Assembly: GCA_002256055.1 (NCBI GenBank)
Contig: NKIE01000142.1
Span: 1 to 7,193 of the forward strand
Direction: 5' to 3'
From: Pseudomonas sp. PGPPP3
GTDB lineage: Bacteria; Pseudomonadota; Gammaproteobacteria; Pseudomonadales; Pseudomonadaceae
Length of the DNA stretch: 7,193 nucleotides
In this document: piece after piece, positions 1-5,499 of the stretch
How the letters are laid out: each line of letters begins with the position of its first letter
Position numbering within the stretch: the stretch's first letter is position 1
Program-made: the position numbers and the translations under genes
The notes under the pieces: generated by a model
Database searches by the model: none
What the model was told of the DNA's origin: nothing
The model's input: the letters and a program-made list of their open reading frames with translations, nothing else

Positions 1-288
1 CTCGACCTTGGCAAGCTGGACTCGGAAGAGGACAAAAAAGCCCAGGAACAAGTGGCCAAGAGCAAGGAAGGTCTGCTGGAGCGTCTCAAAGCTGCGCTGG
101 GCGAGCACGTCAGTGAAGTGCGCGTATCCCATCGTCTGACCGACTCGCCGGCCATTCTGGCCATTGGCGAGCAGGATCTGGGCTTGCAGATGCGCCAGAT
201 TCTCGAAGCCAGCGGGCAGAAAGTGCCGGACTCCAAGCCTATCTTCGAGATCAACCCGGCGCACCCGCTGATTGAGAAGTCGGCTTAA
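1..288 (+). CDS. htpG: HtpG (bacterial Hsp90) chaperone, C-terminal part; 5' end outside window and 3' end unusually short
   Basis: Reading frame 1 is open from the first base and encodes 95 residues before TAA at 286-288. The segment with [19 protein letters not shown], then [20 protein letters not shown] and NPAHPLIEK, is the signature C-terminal domain of HtpG, the cytosolic ATP-dependent Hsp90 homologue that remodels client proteins as a homodimer. The N-terminal ATPase and middle domains lie outside the window. In the family, as I recall E. coli and Pseudomonas HtpG, the protein continues about 50 residues past the NPxHPLIEK position. That part forms the helices that complete the C-terminal dimer interface and ends with a conserved RRxNxLLV-type tail. 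Here the frame stops only two residues (Ser-Ala) after that lysine. This looks like an in-frame loss joining IEK to the last residues of the gene. A large hairpin follows the stop by 7 bp. The identity is secure; the truncation rests on remembered homologues. Confidence 0.93.
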   Translation, partial: LDLGKLDSEEDKKAQEQVAKSKEGLLERLKAALGEHVSEVRVSHRLTDSPAILAIGEQDLGLQMRQILEASGQKVPDSKPIFEINPAHPLIEKSA

Positions 289-295
289 GTCGTAC

Positions 296-347
296 TGCAC
301 TGCACAAACCGGGGCCTTAGGGCCCCGGTTTGCGTTTGTGCGGTGCA
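296..347 (+). terminator. Large bulged hairpin after htpG, probable transcription terminator
   Basis: The core is an 8-bp perfect GC stem (CCGGGGCC at 309-316 and GGCCCCGG at 321-328) closed by the loop TTAG. Three flanking A residues (306-308) can pair with T residues 329-331. After a 6-nt bulge on the 3' side (332-337), bases 296-305 pair again with 338-347 through one G-U pair. The total is about 21 bp. The sequence after the core (TTTGCGTTT) can serve as an interrupted U-tail, so termination of htpG is the simplest reading. The outer stem makes it longer than an ordinary terminator. Confidence 0.72.
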
Positions 348-364
348 CAGGGTGAGTCGCGGCA

Positions 365-393
365 CTGTCATCTGCCTGTCATGTCAGCGTCAT
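365..393 (+). promoter_or_regulatory. Putative PhoB-binding site (Pho box), three 11-bp-phased repeats
   Basis: CTGTCAT at 365-371 is repeated exactly at 376-382 after four bases (CTGC). This is the classical Pho-box layout of two 7-bp direct repeats with a 4-bp AT-rich spacer, although the spacer here is not AT-rich. A third, degenerate copy (GCGTCAT, 387-393) lies on the same 11-bp period. A weak -10 candidate follows at the expected distance of about 10 bp, either TAAGCT (393-398) or CATCAT (403-408). No good -35 hexamer is present, as expected for PhoB-activated promoters. The array ends 31 bp before the ATG of the exported DUF3859-type gene. PhoB control is inferred. Confidence 0.55.
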
Positions 394-424
394 AAGCTCG
401 GCCATCATCATTCAGGAGCCACTT

Positions 425-889
425 ATGCGCGCTATTCGATCTTCCATACTGGTTGGCGGGCTGTTGTTGTCCGCACTGGCAAGCGCCGAGGTACAGGTGC
501 AGGGGCCGGTGGAGTACGGCATCTTCATCTCTAACGCCAAGGAGTTTGCCCCTGGCGAGCGCCTATTGACCCGCAGTGACCAGGTCATCGAGCCTACCCA
601 GGTGATTCCAGCCAAGCTGGGCAGCAAGTTCGGCCTGCGCTATACCCTGGCGGGCAAGCAAGTCGGTGATGCACCTTTGACCTTGCTGTACCTGACTCCT
701 GGTGTCATCACGCCGGACGGTCTGCGTCATGACAAGTTCGTTGTGCAGCAGCCGATGGTGCAGGGCGCAGGTGCAGACCTGATGGCTTTCGAGTTCAGTG
801 AAACCTATGAAGTTGTGCCTGGTGAGTGGCGCTTCATGGTGTTCCAGGGTGATCGCTTGCTGGCTGAGCAGACCTTCGAGGTCCGCTGA
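425..889 (+). CDS. Small exported protein, DUF3859-type, function unknown
   Basis: This is a 154-residue protein. ATG at 425 is supported by AGGAG at 414-418 with 6-bp spacing. It opens with a typical Sec signal peptide: positive residues R2 and R5, a hydrophobic stretch from about 8 to 18, and a likely signal peptidase I site after ALASA (A21). The mature protein is predicted periplasmic or secreted, about 133 residues, with no cysteine at the cleavage site, so it is not a lipoprotein. It is rich in beta-type segments (VQVQGPVEYGIF, FGLRYTLAG, WRFMVFQGDRLLAEQTFEV), suggesting a small beta-sandwich. The VEYGIF start and the GEWRF ending fit my recollection of the DUF3859 family, which has no assigned activity. 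It stands alone between the htpG hairpin and a bidirectional terminator and has a Pho-box-like array upstream, so a role under phosphate limitation is possible. It is real by signal peptide, RBS and codon use. Its function is unknown. Confidence 0.88.
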   Translation: MRAIRSSILVGGLLLSALASAEVQVQGPVEYGIFISNAKEFAPGERLLTRSDQVIEPTQVIPAKLGSKFGLRYTLAGKQVGDAPLTLLYLTPGVITPDGLRHDKFVVQQPMVQGAGADLMAFEFSETYEVVPGEWRFMVFQGDRLLAEQTFEVR

Positions 890-908
890 TTAGTTTTACA
901 GCGTCCCA

Positions 909-948
909 AAACGCAAAAACCCGCCACGTTGTGCGGGTTTTTGCGTTT
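909..948. terminator. Bidirectional intrinsic terminator between convergent genes
   Basis: A perfect 16-bp inverted repeat (909-924 with 933-948) encloses the 8-base loop CACGTTGT. The stem carries A5 on the 5' side and T5 on the 3' side (915-919 and 938-942), so each strand gives a GC-rich top followed by a U-run. It lies between the stop of the DUF3859-type gene at 889 and the stop of the minus-strand yccA-like gene at 993, and can terminate both. Confidence 0.88.
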
Positions 949-992
949 ATGGCTGAGCCGTTTACCCGGTCAGCCATGGTGCGTCTGGCGCA

Positions 993-1568
993 TCAGTCGT
1001 TGCTGCTGACCACGCCAAGCAGTTGCAGCAGGCTGATGAACAGGTTGTAGATCGATACATACAGGCTGATGGTCGCCATGATGTAGTTGCGCTCGCCGCC
1101 GTGAATGATGGCGCTGGTCTGGAACAGGATGCAAAAGAAACCGGCGGTGATAAAGCCAGCCAGGAAGCTCATGTCCTTGCGGGTGGTCAGCACGTAGGCC
1201 GACAGGCCGCAGAACACCAGGGCAGTCATGGCAAACGCCGAGCTGACCACTTCGCCGCCATTGGGCATGTCCAGGTAGCGGTTAAGGATCGGGCCCAGGG
1301 TGTAACCCATAAAACCGGTCAGGGCGAAGGTGGACAGCAATCCCCAGGACGAGTTGCGCAGTTTCACGGTGAGGAAGAACAGGCCGTAGAAGCCGATCAG
1401 CACCACAAAGAAACTTGGGTAGGGCACATTCATCTGCTGGGCGAAATACGCCACCAAGCCGCTGAAGGCCAGGGTCATGGCCAGCAGGCCGTAAGTATTG
1501 CGCAGCACGCTGCTGACTTGCTGTTGCTCAACCTGGGCGTGGCTGAGTGCGTAATCTTGTTCTTGCAT
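993..1568 (-). CDS. Bax inhibitor-1/YccA family inner-membrane protein, apparently with an internal deletion
   Basis: The chosen start is ATG at 1568, where AGGAG (minus strand, 1580-1576) lies 7 bp upstream. This gives 191 residues. The open frame extends further upstream, but that part lacks family similarity and runs through the promoter. Family hallmarks are VLRNTYGLLAMTLAFSG, the GFxGYTLGPIL region, SAYVLTTRKDMSFL and TSAIIHGGERNYIMATISLY. Members are multi-spanning inner-membrane proteins. E. coli YccA interacts with the FtsH protease and protects SecY from degradation, and other BI-1 members are pH-sensitive calcium leak channels. About six hydrophobic segments are visible (near 27-44, 51-68, 75-95, 107-127, 133-155 and 162-186), against seven in full-length members of about 220 residues. 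The shortfall maps after FITAGFF (about residue 145), where the sequence jumps straight to CILFQTSAII. About 30 residues covering the end of one helix and the start of the next seem to be missing. Family assignment is strong. Function of this shortened form is uncertain. Confidence 0.92.
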   Translation of the reverse strand: MQEQDYALSHAQVEQQQVSSVLRNTYGLLAMTLAFSGLVAYFAQQMNVPYPSFFVVLIGFYGLFFLTVKLRNSSWGLLSTFALTGFMGYTLGPILNRYLDMPNGGEVVSSAFAMTALVFCGLSAYVLTTRKDMSFLAGFITAGFFCILFQTSAIIHGGERNYIMATISLYVSIYNLFISLLQLLGVVSSND

Positions 1569-1617
1569 GGCGTCGCTCCTGAAAAGGTCAAAGGTTCCAT
1601 GACCGTGGTCGCATTCG

Positions 1618-1645
1618 ATCATAACAGACCAAGTGTGACTGCCAA
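1618..1645 (-). promoter_or_regulatory. Sigma70 promoter for the yccA-like gene
   Basis: On the minus strand, TTGGCA (complement of 1640-1645) and TATGAT (complement of 1618-1623) are separated by 16 bp. Transcription should start near 1611, giving a leader of roughly 40 nt before the ATG at 1568. The -35 box lies only 10 bp from the -35 box of the divergent tRNA-Ser promoter. Confidence 0.7.
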
Positions 1646-1655
1646 TCGAGAGAGT

Positions 1656-1683
1656 TTGACAGTGTGTTTCATTTCGGTATGAT
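1656..1683 (+). promoter_or_regulatory. Sigma70 promoter for tRNA-Ser
   Basis: TTGACA (1656-1661) is a perfect -35 box and TATGAT (1678-1683) a 5/6 -10 box, with a 16-bp spacer. The following GC-rich discriminator (GCCGCCC) is typical of stringently controlled stable-RNA promoters. Start is expected near 1690, about 65 nt before the mature tRNA. Confidence 0.8.
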
Positions 1684-1755
1684 GCCGCCCGAGTCACAGC
1701 AGGGTGTTGCCAGTTAGTATTTGGCTGCAGGTTTGCAGAGGCTCAAGAAAAAACT

Positions 1756-1846
1756 GGAAGGTTGGCAGAGCGGTTGAATGCAACGGTCTTGAAAACCGTC
1801 GAACGTTAGTAGCGTTCCCAGGGTTCGAATCCCTGGCCTTCCACCA
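1756..1846 (+). tRNA. tRNA-Ser(UGA), CCA encoded
   Basis: The full cloverleaf of 91 nt can be drawn. The acceptor stem is GGAAGGT with GCCTTCC (1756-1762 and 1836-1842). The anticodon stem is ACGGT/ACCGT around loop CTTGAAA, with anticodon TGA at 1790-1792. The long class II variable arm has stem GAACG/CGTTC (1801-1805 and 1813-1817). The T arm is CAGGG-TTCGAAT-CCCTG (1819-1835). The CCA end is encoded at 1844-1846. It decodes UCA and, by wobble, UCG. The discriminator base is A (1843), whereas the E. coli serine tRNAs that I recall have G73. Confidence 0.96.
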
Positions 1847-1852
1847 TATAGA

Positions 1853-1888
1853 ACAAACCCCCAAGCTCTTGCGAGCTCGGGGGTTTGT
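1853..1888 (+). terminator. Intrinsic terminator of the tRNA-Ser transcript
   Basis: ACAAACCCCC (1853-1862) pairs with GGGGGTTTGT (1879-1888). The inner GCTC/GAGC helix, closed by loop TTGC, extends the stem, with one A-C mismatch. The stem follows the tRNA CCA end by 6 bp. The U-tail is short (TTT at 1884-1886, then GTCGTTT), so some readthrough toward gacA is possible. Confidence 0.75.
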
Positions 1889-1906
1889 CGTTTCTGGCGC
1901 GTGATA

Positions 1907-1985
1907 AGCGCTGCGGGTAAGCCTGGCCCGTAGTGCTGCGCCTAACCGCCTGCTGGTTTTTTGCCGGTAGGGCGACGCAGCGCTA
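1907..1985 (+). repeat. Imperfect inverted repeat with two alternative 5' arms in the gacA leader
   Basis: CGCAGCGCTA (1976-1985) can pair with TAGTGCTGCG (1931-1940, one G-U). The helix continues, after an internal loop, through CCTA-A-CCG (1941-1948) with CGGTAGG (1965-1971). The same 3' arm also pairs perfectly over 9 bp with AGCGCTGCG (1907-1915). The apical loop contains a run of six T residues (1957-1962). The stretch 1889-2071 holds no gene and no convincing sigma70 or sigma54 promoter, so this structure is its main visible content. Whether it is transcribed is unknown. Confidence 0.5.
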
Positions 1986-2061
1986 GGTCTGGCAAATAGC
2001 ATTTGTTAATGTGACCGGCAATAAACCAGCCCGCCGTTTGTGGTGGCGTACGCAGTGCTGT

Positions 2062-2065
2062 GAGG
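2062..2065 (+). promoter_or_regulatory. Shine-Dalgarno fixing the TTG start of gacA
   Basis: GAGG at 2062-2065 lies 6 bp upstream of TTG at 2072. The in-frame GTG at 2060 would sit on top of this site and would add MRCR to the conserved GacA N-terminus, so TTG is preferred. Confidence 0.7.
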
Positions 2066-2071
2066 TGTCGT

Positions 2072-2716
2072 TTGATTAGGGTATTGGTGGTCGATGACCA
2101 CGATCTGGTGCGTACCGGAATCACACGGATGCTGGCCGATATCAGTGGGTTGCAGGTGGTTGGCCAGGCCGATTCGGGCGAAGAAGCGCTGAAAAAGGCC
2201 CGCGAACTCAAGCCTGACGTGGTCCTGATGGATGTAAAAATGCCCGGCATCGGTGGCCTTGAGGCCACGCGCAAGCTGCTGCGCAGTCATCAGGACATGA
2301 AAGTGCTGGCGGTGACCGCTTGCGAGGACGACCCGTTCCCGACTTGGCTGTTGCAAGCCGGGGCTGCTGGCTACCTGACCAAGGGCGCGGCGCTGGAGGA
2401 GATGGTCCAGGCGATTCGCATGGTCTTTGCGGGCCAGCGCTATATCAGCCCGCAGATTGCCCAGCAGTTGGCATTGAAATCCTTCCAGCCGCAGACCAAT
2501 GGTTCGCCGTTTGATCTGCTCTCCGAGCGCGAAGTGCAGATTGCCTTGATGATTGCTGGCTGCCAGAAGGTGCAGAGCATTTCCGATAAGTTGTGCCTGT
2601 CGCCGAAGACCGTGAACACCTACCGCTACCGGATCTTTGAAAAACTCTCGATCACCAGCGATGTCGAGCTGGCATTGCTGGCTGTGCGCCACGGCATGGT
2701 AGATGCAACTCACTGA
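2072..2716 (+). CDS. gacA: GacA response regulator of the GacS/GacA two-component system
   Basis: From TTG at 2072 the product is 214 residues, the usual GacA length, and starts [11 protein letters not shown] as in other pseudomonads. The receiver domain (about 3-120) has the acidic pocket D8/D9, phospho-acceptor D54 in [10 protein letters not shown]82 and K104. The LuxR/FixJ-type helix-turn-helix (about 148-210) has [13 protein letters not shown] and the recognition helix region [17 protein letters not shown]. Phosphorylated by the membrane sensor kinase GacS, GacA activates transcription of small RNAs of the RsmY/RsmZ type. These titrate RsmA/CsrA and so control secondary metabolism, exoenzymes, biofilm and virulence. 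GacA is orthologous to enterobacterial UvrY/SirA/BarA-pathway regulators, and its place before uvrC and pgsA is the conserved one. The last 14 bp overlap uvrC, implying translational coupling. The rare TTG start probably keeps GacA synthesis low. No truncation or missing key residue is seen. Confidence 0.97.
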   Translation: MIRVLVVDDHDLVRTGITRMLADISGLQVVGQADSGEEALKKARELKPDVVLMDVKMPGIGGLEATRKLLRSHQDMKVLAVTACEDDPFPTWLLQAGAAGYLTKGAALEEMVQAIRMVFAGQRYISPQIAQQLALKSFQPQTNGSPFDLLSEREVQIALMIAGCQKVQSISDKLCLSPKTVNTYRYRIFEKLSITSDVELALLAVRHGMVDATH

Positions 2717-4541
2717 GCCGGTTCCAGCCCTAGACGCCGCGGCGTTTCTAGCGGTTTGCAGCAGTCACCCCGGCGTGTATCGGATGTTCGATGTCGAGGC
2801 TCGACTGCTGTATGTGGGCAAGGCGAAGAACCTTAAAAAGCGCCTCTCCAGTTATTTTCGCAAAACCGGTCTGGCACCGAAAACGGCCGCGCTGGTCGCC
2901 AAGATCGCTCGGATCGAAACCACCGTCACCGCCAACGAGACCGAAGCGCTGTTGCTGGAGCAGACGCTGATCAAGGCCTCGCGCCCGCCTTACAACATTC
3001 TGCTGCGCGACGATAAGTCCTATCCCTACGTACTCCTTAGCGAGGGAGACTTCCCGCGTCTGAGTTTGCATCGCGGCGGCAAAAAGGCCAAAGGCCGTTA
3101 CTTCGGTCCTTATCCGAGTGCAGGTGCCATTCGTGAAAGCCTCAACCTGTTGCAGAAAACCTTCATGGTCCGTCAGTGCGAAGACAGTTACTTCAATAAC
3201 CGCACCCGGCCATGTCTGCAGTACCAGATCAAACGTTGCAAAGGCCCCTGTGTCGGCCTGGTAGAGCCTGCCGAATATGCCGAGGATGTGCGCCGTTCAG
3301 TGATGTTCCTGGAGGGGCGCAGTAATGCTTTGGCGGACGAGCTGTCCGGCGCCATGGAGGCGGCAGCGCAGGCGCTTGAATTTGAGCGCGCCGCCGAACT
3401 GCGCGACCAGATGGCCCTGCTGCGGCGTGTGCAGGACCAGCAGAGCATGGAAGGTGGTACGGGTGACGTTGATGTAGTGGCCGCCATCGTCAATCCGGGG
3501 GGCGCTTGCGTACACCTGATCAGCGTGCGCGGCGGGCGCGTGCTGGGGAGCAAGAACTTCTTCCCCCAGGTGGCCATCGAGGAGGAGGGCAGCGAGGTGC
3601 TGTCGGCGTTTCTTGCCCAGTACTACCTCGGCAGCCAGGAACGCGATCTGCCGCGTGAGGTGATCGTCAACTGCGTGCACGATGACTTCCCCTTGCTGAT
3701 CAGTGCCATCAGTGAGTCGCGGCAGATCGAGTTTGGCATTGTCCATCGTGTGCGTGGCACGCGGGCCCGCTGGCAGCAAATGGCTGTGACCAATGCCGAG
3801 CAGGCGTTGATCTCTCGCTTGGCCAACCGCCAGCATCTGGCTGCACGTTTTGCGGCCTTGGCCAAGGCATTGCAGCTGGATGCGTTGCCACAACGCCTGG
3901 AGTGCTTCGATATCAGCCACTCCAGCGGCGAGGCCACGGTGGCTTCCTGCGTGGTGTTTGGTCCTGAAGGGCCGCTGAAGTCCGATTACCGCCGTTACAA
4001 CATCGAAGGCGTGACGCCGGGCGATGACTATGCAGCCATGCACCAGGCCCTGACTCGGCGCTTTAGTCGGGCCAAAGAGGGCGAGGGCAAGCTACCGGAT
4101 ATCCTGTTGGTGGATGGCGGCAAAGGGCAGTTGAAGATGGCTCAGGAAGTGATGCAGGAATTGGCCGTGCCGAAGCTGATCCTACTCGGTGTGGCCAAGG
4201 GCGTGACGCGCAAGCCAGGCTTGGAAACCCTCTACCTGAATGACGCCGCCCATGAATTTACTCTGCCAGGTGCCTCGCCGGCCCTGCACCTGATCCAACA
4301 AGTACGTGATGAGGCTCACCGTTTTGCCATTACCGGTCATCGTGCCCGGCGCGGCAAGGCACGGCGCACCTCCAGTCTGGAAGATGTAGCAGGGGTCGGG
4401 CCCAAGCGGCGGCGCGAGTTGCTCAAACACTTTGGTGGGCTGCACGAATTGACGCGTGCCAGCAGTGAGGAAATCGCCAAGGCGCCTGGGATCAGTAAAA
4501 AGCTTGCCGAGTTGATTTATGCAACCCTGCACAGCGAGTAG
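2703..4541 (+). CDS. uvrC: UvrC, excinuclease ABC subunit C
   Basis: The 612-residue protein has the normal family length of about 610. UvrC joins the UvrB-DNA pre-incision complex in nucleotide excision repair and makes both the 3' and 5' cuts. The N-terminal GIY-YIG nuclease (about 22-100) shows GVY (24-26), YVG (37-39) and the NETEALLLE helix. Four cysteines at 159, 171, 179 and 183 have the 12/8/4 spacing of the UvrC iron-sulfur cluster. The UVR motif that contacts UvrB covers about 200-240. The RNase H-like 5' nuclease has D403 ([14 protein letters not shown]), D441/D442 (GDDYAAM), D471 ([10 protein letters not shown]) and H539 (RDEAHRFA). Two helix-hairpin-helix motifs (AGVGPKRR and APGISKK) end the protein. 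ATG 2703 has no clear Shine-Dalgarno and overlaps gacA by 14 bp, so translation is probably coupled. pgsA begins about 30 bp downstream, giving a gacA-uvrC-pgsA operon. The gene looks intact. Confidence 0.98.
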   Translation: MQLTEPVPALDAAAFLAVCSSHPGVYRMFDVEARLLYVGKAKNLKKRLSSYFRKTGLAPKTAALVAKIARIETTVTANETEALLLEQTLIKASRPPYNILLRDDKSYPYVLLSEGDFPRLSLHRGGKKAKGRYFGPYPSAGAIRESLNLLQKTFMVRQCEDSYFNNRTRPCLQYQIKRCKGPCVGLVEPAEYAEDVRRSVMFLEGRSNALADELSGAMEAAAQALEFERAAELRDQMALLRRVQDQQSMEGGTGDVDVVAAIVNPGGACVHLISVRGGRVLGSKNFFPQVAIEEEGSEVLSAFLAQYYLGSQERDLPREVIVNCVHDDFPLLISAISESRQIEFGIVHRVRGTRARWQQMAVTNAEQALISRLANRQHLAARFAALAKALQLDALPQRLECFDISHSSGEATVASCVVFGPEGPLKSDYRRYNIEGVTPGDDYAAMHQALTRRFSRAKEGEGKLPDILLVDGGKGQLKMAQEVMQELAVPKLILLGVAKGVTRKPGLETLYLNDAAHEFTLPGASPALHLIQQVRDEAHRFAITGHRARRGKARRTSSLEDVAGVGPKRRRELLKHFGGLHELTRASSEEIAKAPGISKKLAELIYATLHSE

Positions 4542-4574
4542 AATCCCCTTTCAATTTGCGGACCCGACGTGTCG

Positions 4575-5135
4575 ATGAACATCCCCAACCTGCTTACCGT
4601 ACTGCGTGTCCTGCTGATTCCGGTCTTTGTCCTGCTGTTTTATCTGCCGTTCTCCTGGAGCCATCTGGCCGCCAGCGCGGTATTCGCCTTTGCAGCGGCC
4701 ACCGATTGGCTCGACGGCTACCTGGCTCGCCGGCTGCAGCAAAGCACACCCTTTGGTGCCTTTCTCGATCCAGTGGCGGACAAGCTAATTGTCGCCGTGG
4801 CCTTGGTGCTCTTGGTGGACGAGCACGCCAGCCTGTGGCTGACCTTGCCGGCTGCCGTCATCATCAGTCGTGAGATCGTCGTTTCGGCCTTGCGTGAGTG
4901 GATGGCGGAGTTGGGCGCGCGCGCGCAGGTTGCGGTGTCCAACGTTGGCAAATGGAAAACCGCCGCACAGATGCTGGCGCTGGTGATCCTCTTGGCGAAC
5001 TCGCCGCAGTTTTCCTTCTGGATTGGCCTCGGTTATGGCCTGTTGTTTGTTTCTGCTGCATTGACCTTGTGGTCCATGACGCAGTACTTGCGTGCCGCCT
5101 GGCCACACCTGAGCGTGACCACGGAAAAGAAATAA
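4575..5135 (+). CDS. pgsA: PgsA, CDP-diacylglycerol--glycerol-3-phosphate 3-phosphatidyltransferase
   Basis: The product is 186 residues from ATG 4575 ([11 protein letters not shown], the usual family start). PgsA is an inner-membrane enzyme that joins CDP-diacylglycerol and sn-glycerol 3-phosphate to phosphatidylglycerol phosphate, the committed step to phosphatidylglycerol and cardiolipin. The CDP-alcohol phosphotransferase motif is complete: D44, D47, G48, A51, R52, G61, D65 and D69. Several membrane helices are evident (about 6-24, 31-44, 71-82, 88-104, 131-141 and 147-168). A GTG at 4569 in the same frame would add Met-Ser. It is better spaced from the only weak Shine-Dalgarno (GGA, 4560-4562), so it is a serious alternative start. 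The gene follows uvrC by 33 bp and is probably co-transcribed. The order uvrC-pgsA-tRNA-Gly-tRNA-Cys matches that in enterobacteria. Confidence 0.96.
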   Translation: MNIPNLLTVLRVLLIPVFVLLFYLPFSWSHLAASAVFAFAAATDWLDGYLARRLQQSTPFGAFLDPVADKLIVAVALVLLVDEHASLWLTLPAAVIISREIVVSALREWMAELGARAQVAVSNVGKWKTAAQMLALVILLANSPQFSFWIGLGYGLLFVSAALTLWSMTQYLRAAWPHLSVTTEKK

Positions 5136-5155
5136 AACTTTTTCGAATCAAGGGG

Positions 5156-5183
5156 TTGACGACTAGTTTTAAATCGATACAAT
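5156..5183 (+). promoter_or_regulatory. Sigma70 promoter for the tRNA-Gly/tRNA-Cys genes
   Basis: TTGACG (5156-5161) and TACAAT (5178-5183) each match consensus at 5 of 6 positions, with a 16-bp spacer. A GC-rich discriminator follows (GGCGCC). The start is expected near 5190, just before the tRNA-Gly gene. It allows tRNA synthesis independent of pgsA. Confidence 0.8.
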
Positions 5184-5197
5184 GGCGCCACCAAAAC

Positions 5198-5273
<76 letters not shown>

Positions 5274-5278
5274 AATTA

Positions 5279-5304
5279 AAACAGGCCGCTAATACGGCCT
5301 GTTT
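5279..5304 (+). repeat. Strong hairpin in the spacer between tRNA-Gly and tRNA-Cys
   Basis: AAACAGGCCG (5279-5288) pairs perfectly with CGGCCTGTTT (5295-5304) over 10 bp, with loop CTAATA. It occupies nearly the entire 38-bp spacer. The TTTGCTTT tail makes it terminator-like, although the next tRNA begins only 8 bp later. It could be a leaky terminator that sets the Gly:Cys ratio, or an RNase processing signal. Confidence 0.65.
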
Positions 5305-5311
5305 GCTTTAA

Positions 5312-5385
5312 GGCGCGATAGCAAAGCGGTTATGCCCTGGATTGCAAATCCAGTTAGCCCGGTTCGACTCCGGGTCGCGCCTCCA
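5312..5385 (+). tRNA. tRNA-Cys(GCA), CCA encoded
   Basis: A complete 74-nt cloverleaf is seen. The acceptor stem is GGCGCGA/TCGCGCC, the anticodon stem is CTGGA/TCCAG with loop TTGCAAA, and the anticodon is GCA (5344-5346). The T arm is CCCGG-TTCGACT-CCGGG, the discriminator is U (the known identity base for cysteine), and CCA is at 5383-5385. It follows tRNA-Gly by 38 bp and is probably in the same transcript. No leucine tRNA follows, unlike the E. coli glyW-cysT-leuZ order. Confidence 0.97.
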
Positions 5386-5391
5386 ACATCT

Positions 5392-5424
5392 AAACCCCGC
5401 AGGCAACAGCCTCCGGGGTTTTTT
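5392..5424 (+). terminator. Intrinsic terminator of the tRNA-Gly/tRNA-Cys transcript
   Basis: AAACCCCG (5392-5399) pairs with CGGGGTTT (5414-5421). The helix is extended by AGGC/GCCT after one C-C mismatch and closed by loop AACA. Six T residues (5419-5424) follow the GC-rich stem, the clearest intrinsic terminator in the window. Confidence 0.9.
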
Positions 5425-5457
5425 GTTGTCTGCGCGTTAGGCGTACGTCCCTTATAG

Positions 5458-5483
5458 CACACGCAATGCATGCAATGCGTGTG
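5458..5483. repeat. Inverted repeat, first of three palindromes in the tRNA-Cys/ppiC gap
   Basis: CACACGCA (5458-5465) pairs perfectly with TGCGTGTG (5476-5483) around a 10-nt loop that contains the self-complementary ATGCAT. No U-run follows on either strand, so it is not a typical terminator. The 5425-5596 stretch has no gene. It holds this repeat, a REP-like element and a third palindrome. Confidence 0.6.
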
Positions 5484-5499
5484 TCGTTAGCCGAACCAG

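Noticed and set aside
1023..1682. 219-codon plus-strand open frame opposite the yccA-like gene
   Set aside because: It is the antisense shadow of a well-conserved membrane protein gene. Its Gln/His/Gly-rich composition is unlike a real protein and it has no ribosome binding site.
1569..1697. Upstream extension of the yccA-like reading frame
   Set aside because: It would run through the promoter and ribosome binding site, and the extra 43 residues do not resemble the family N-terminus.
1989..2010. Possible sigma54 promoter (TGGCAAATAGCATTTG) before gacA
   Set aside because: The GG and GC dinucleotides do not have the required -24/-12 spacing, and no enhancer site was seen.
2006..2713. 235-codon minus-strand open frame opposite gacA
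   Set aside because: It exactly covers gacA, has no recognisable domain or ribosome binding site, and is explained by codon bias.
3297..4043. 248-codon minus-strand open frame inside uvrC
   Set aside because: It lies antisense to intact UvrC catalytic sequence and has no independent support.
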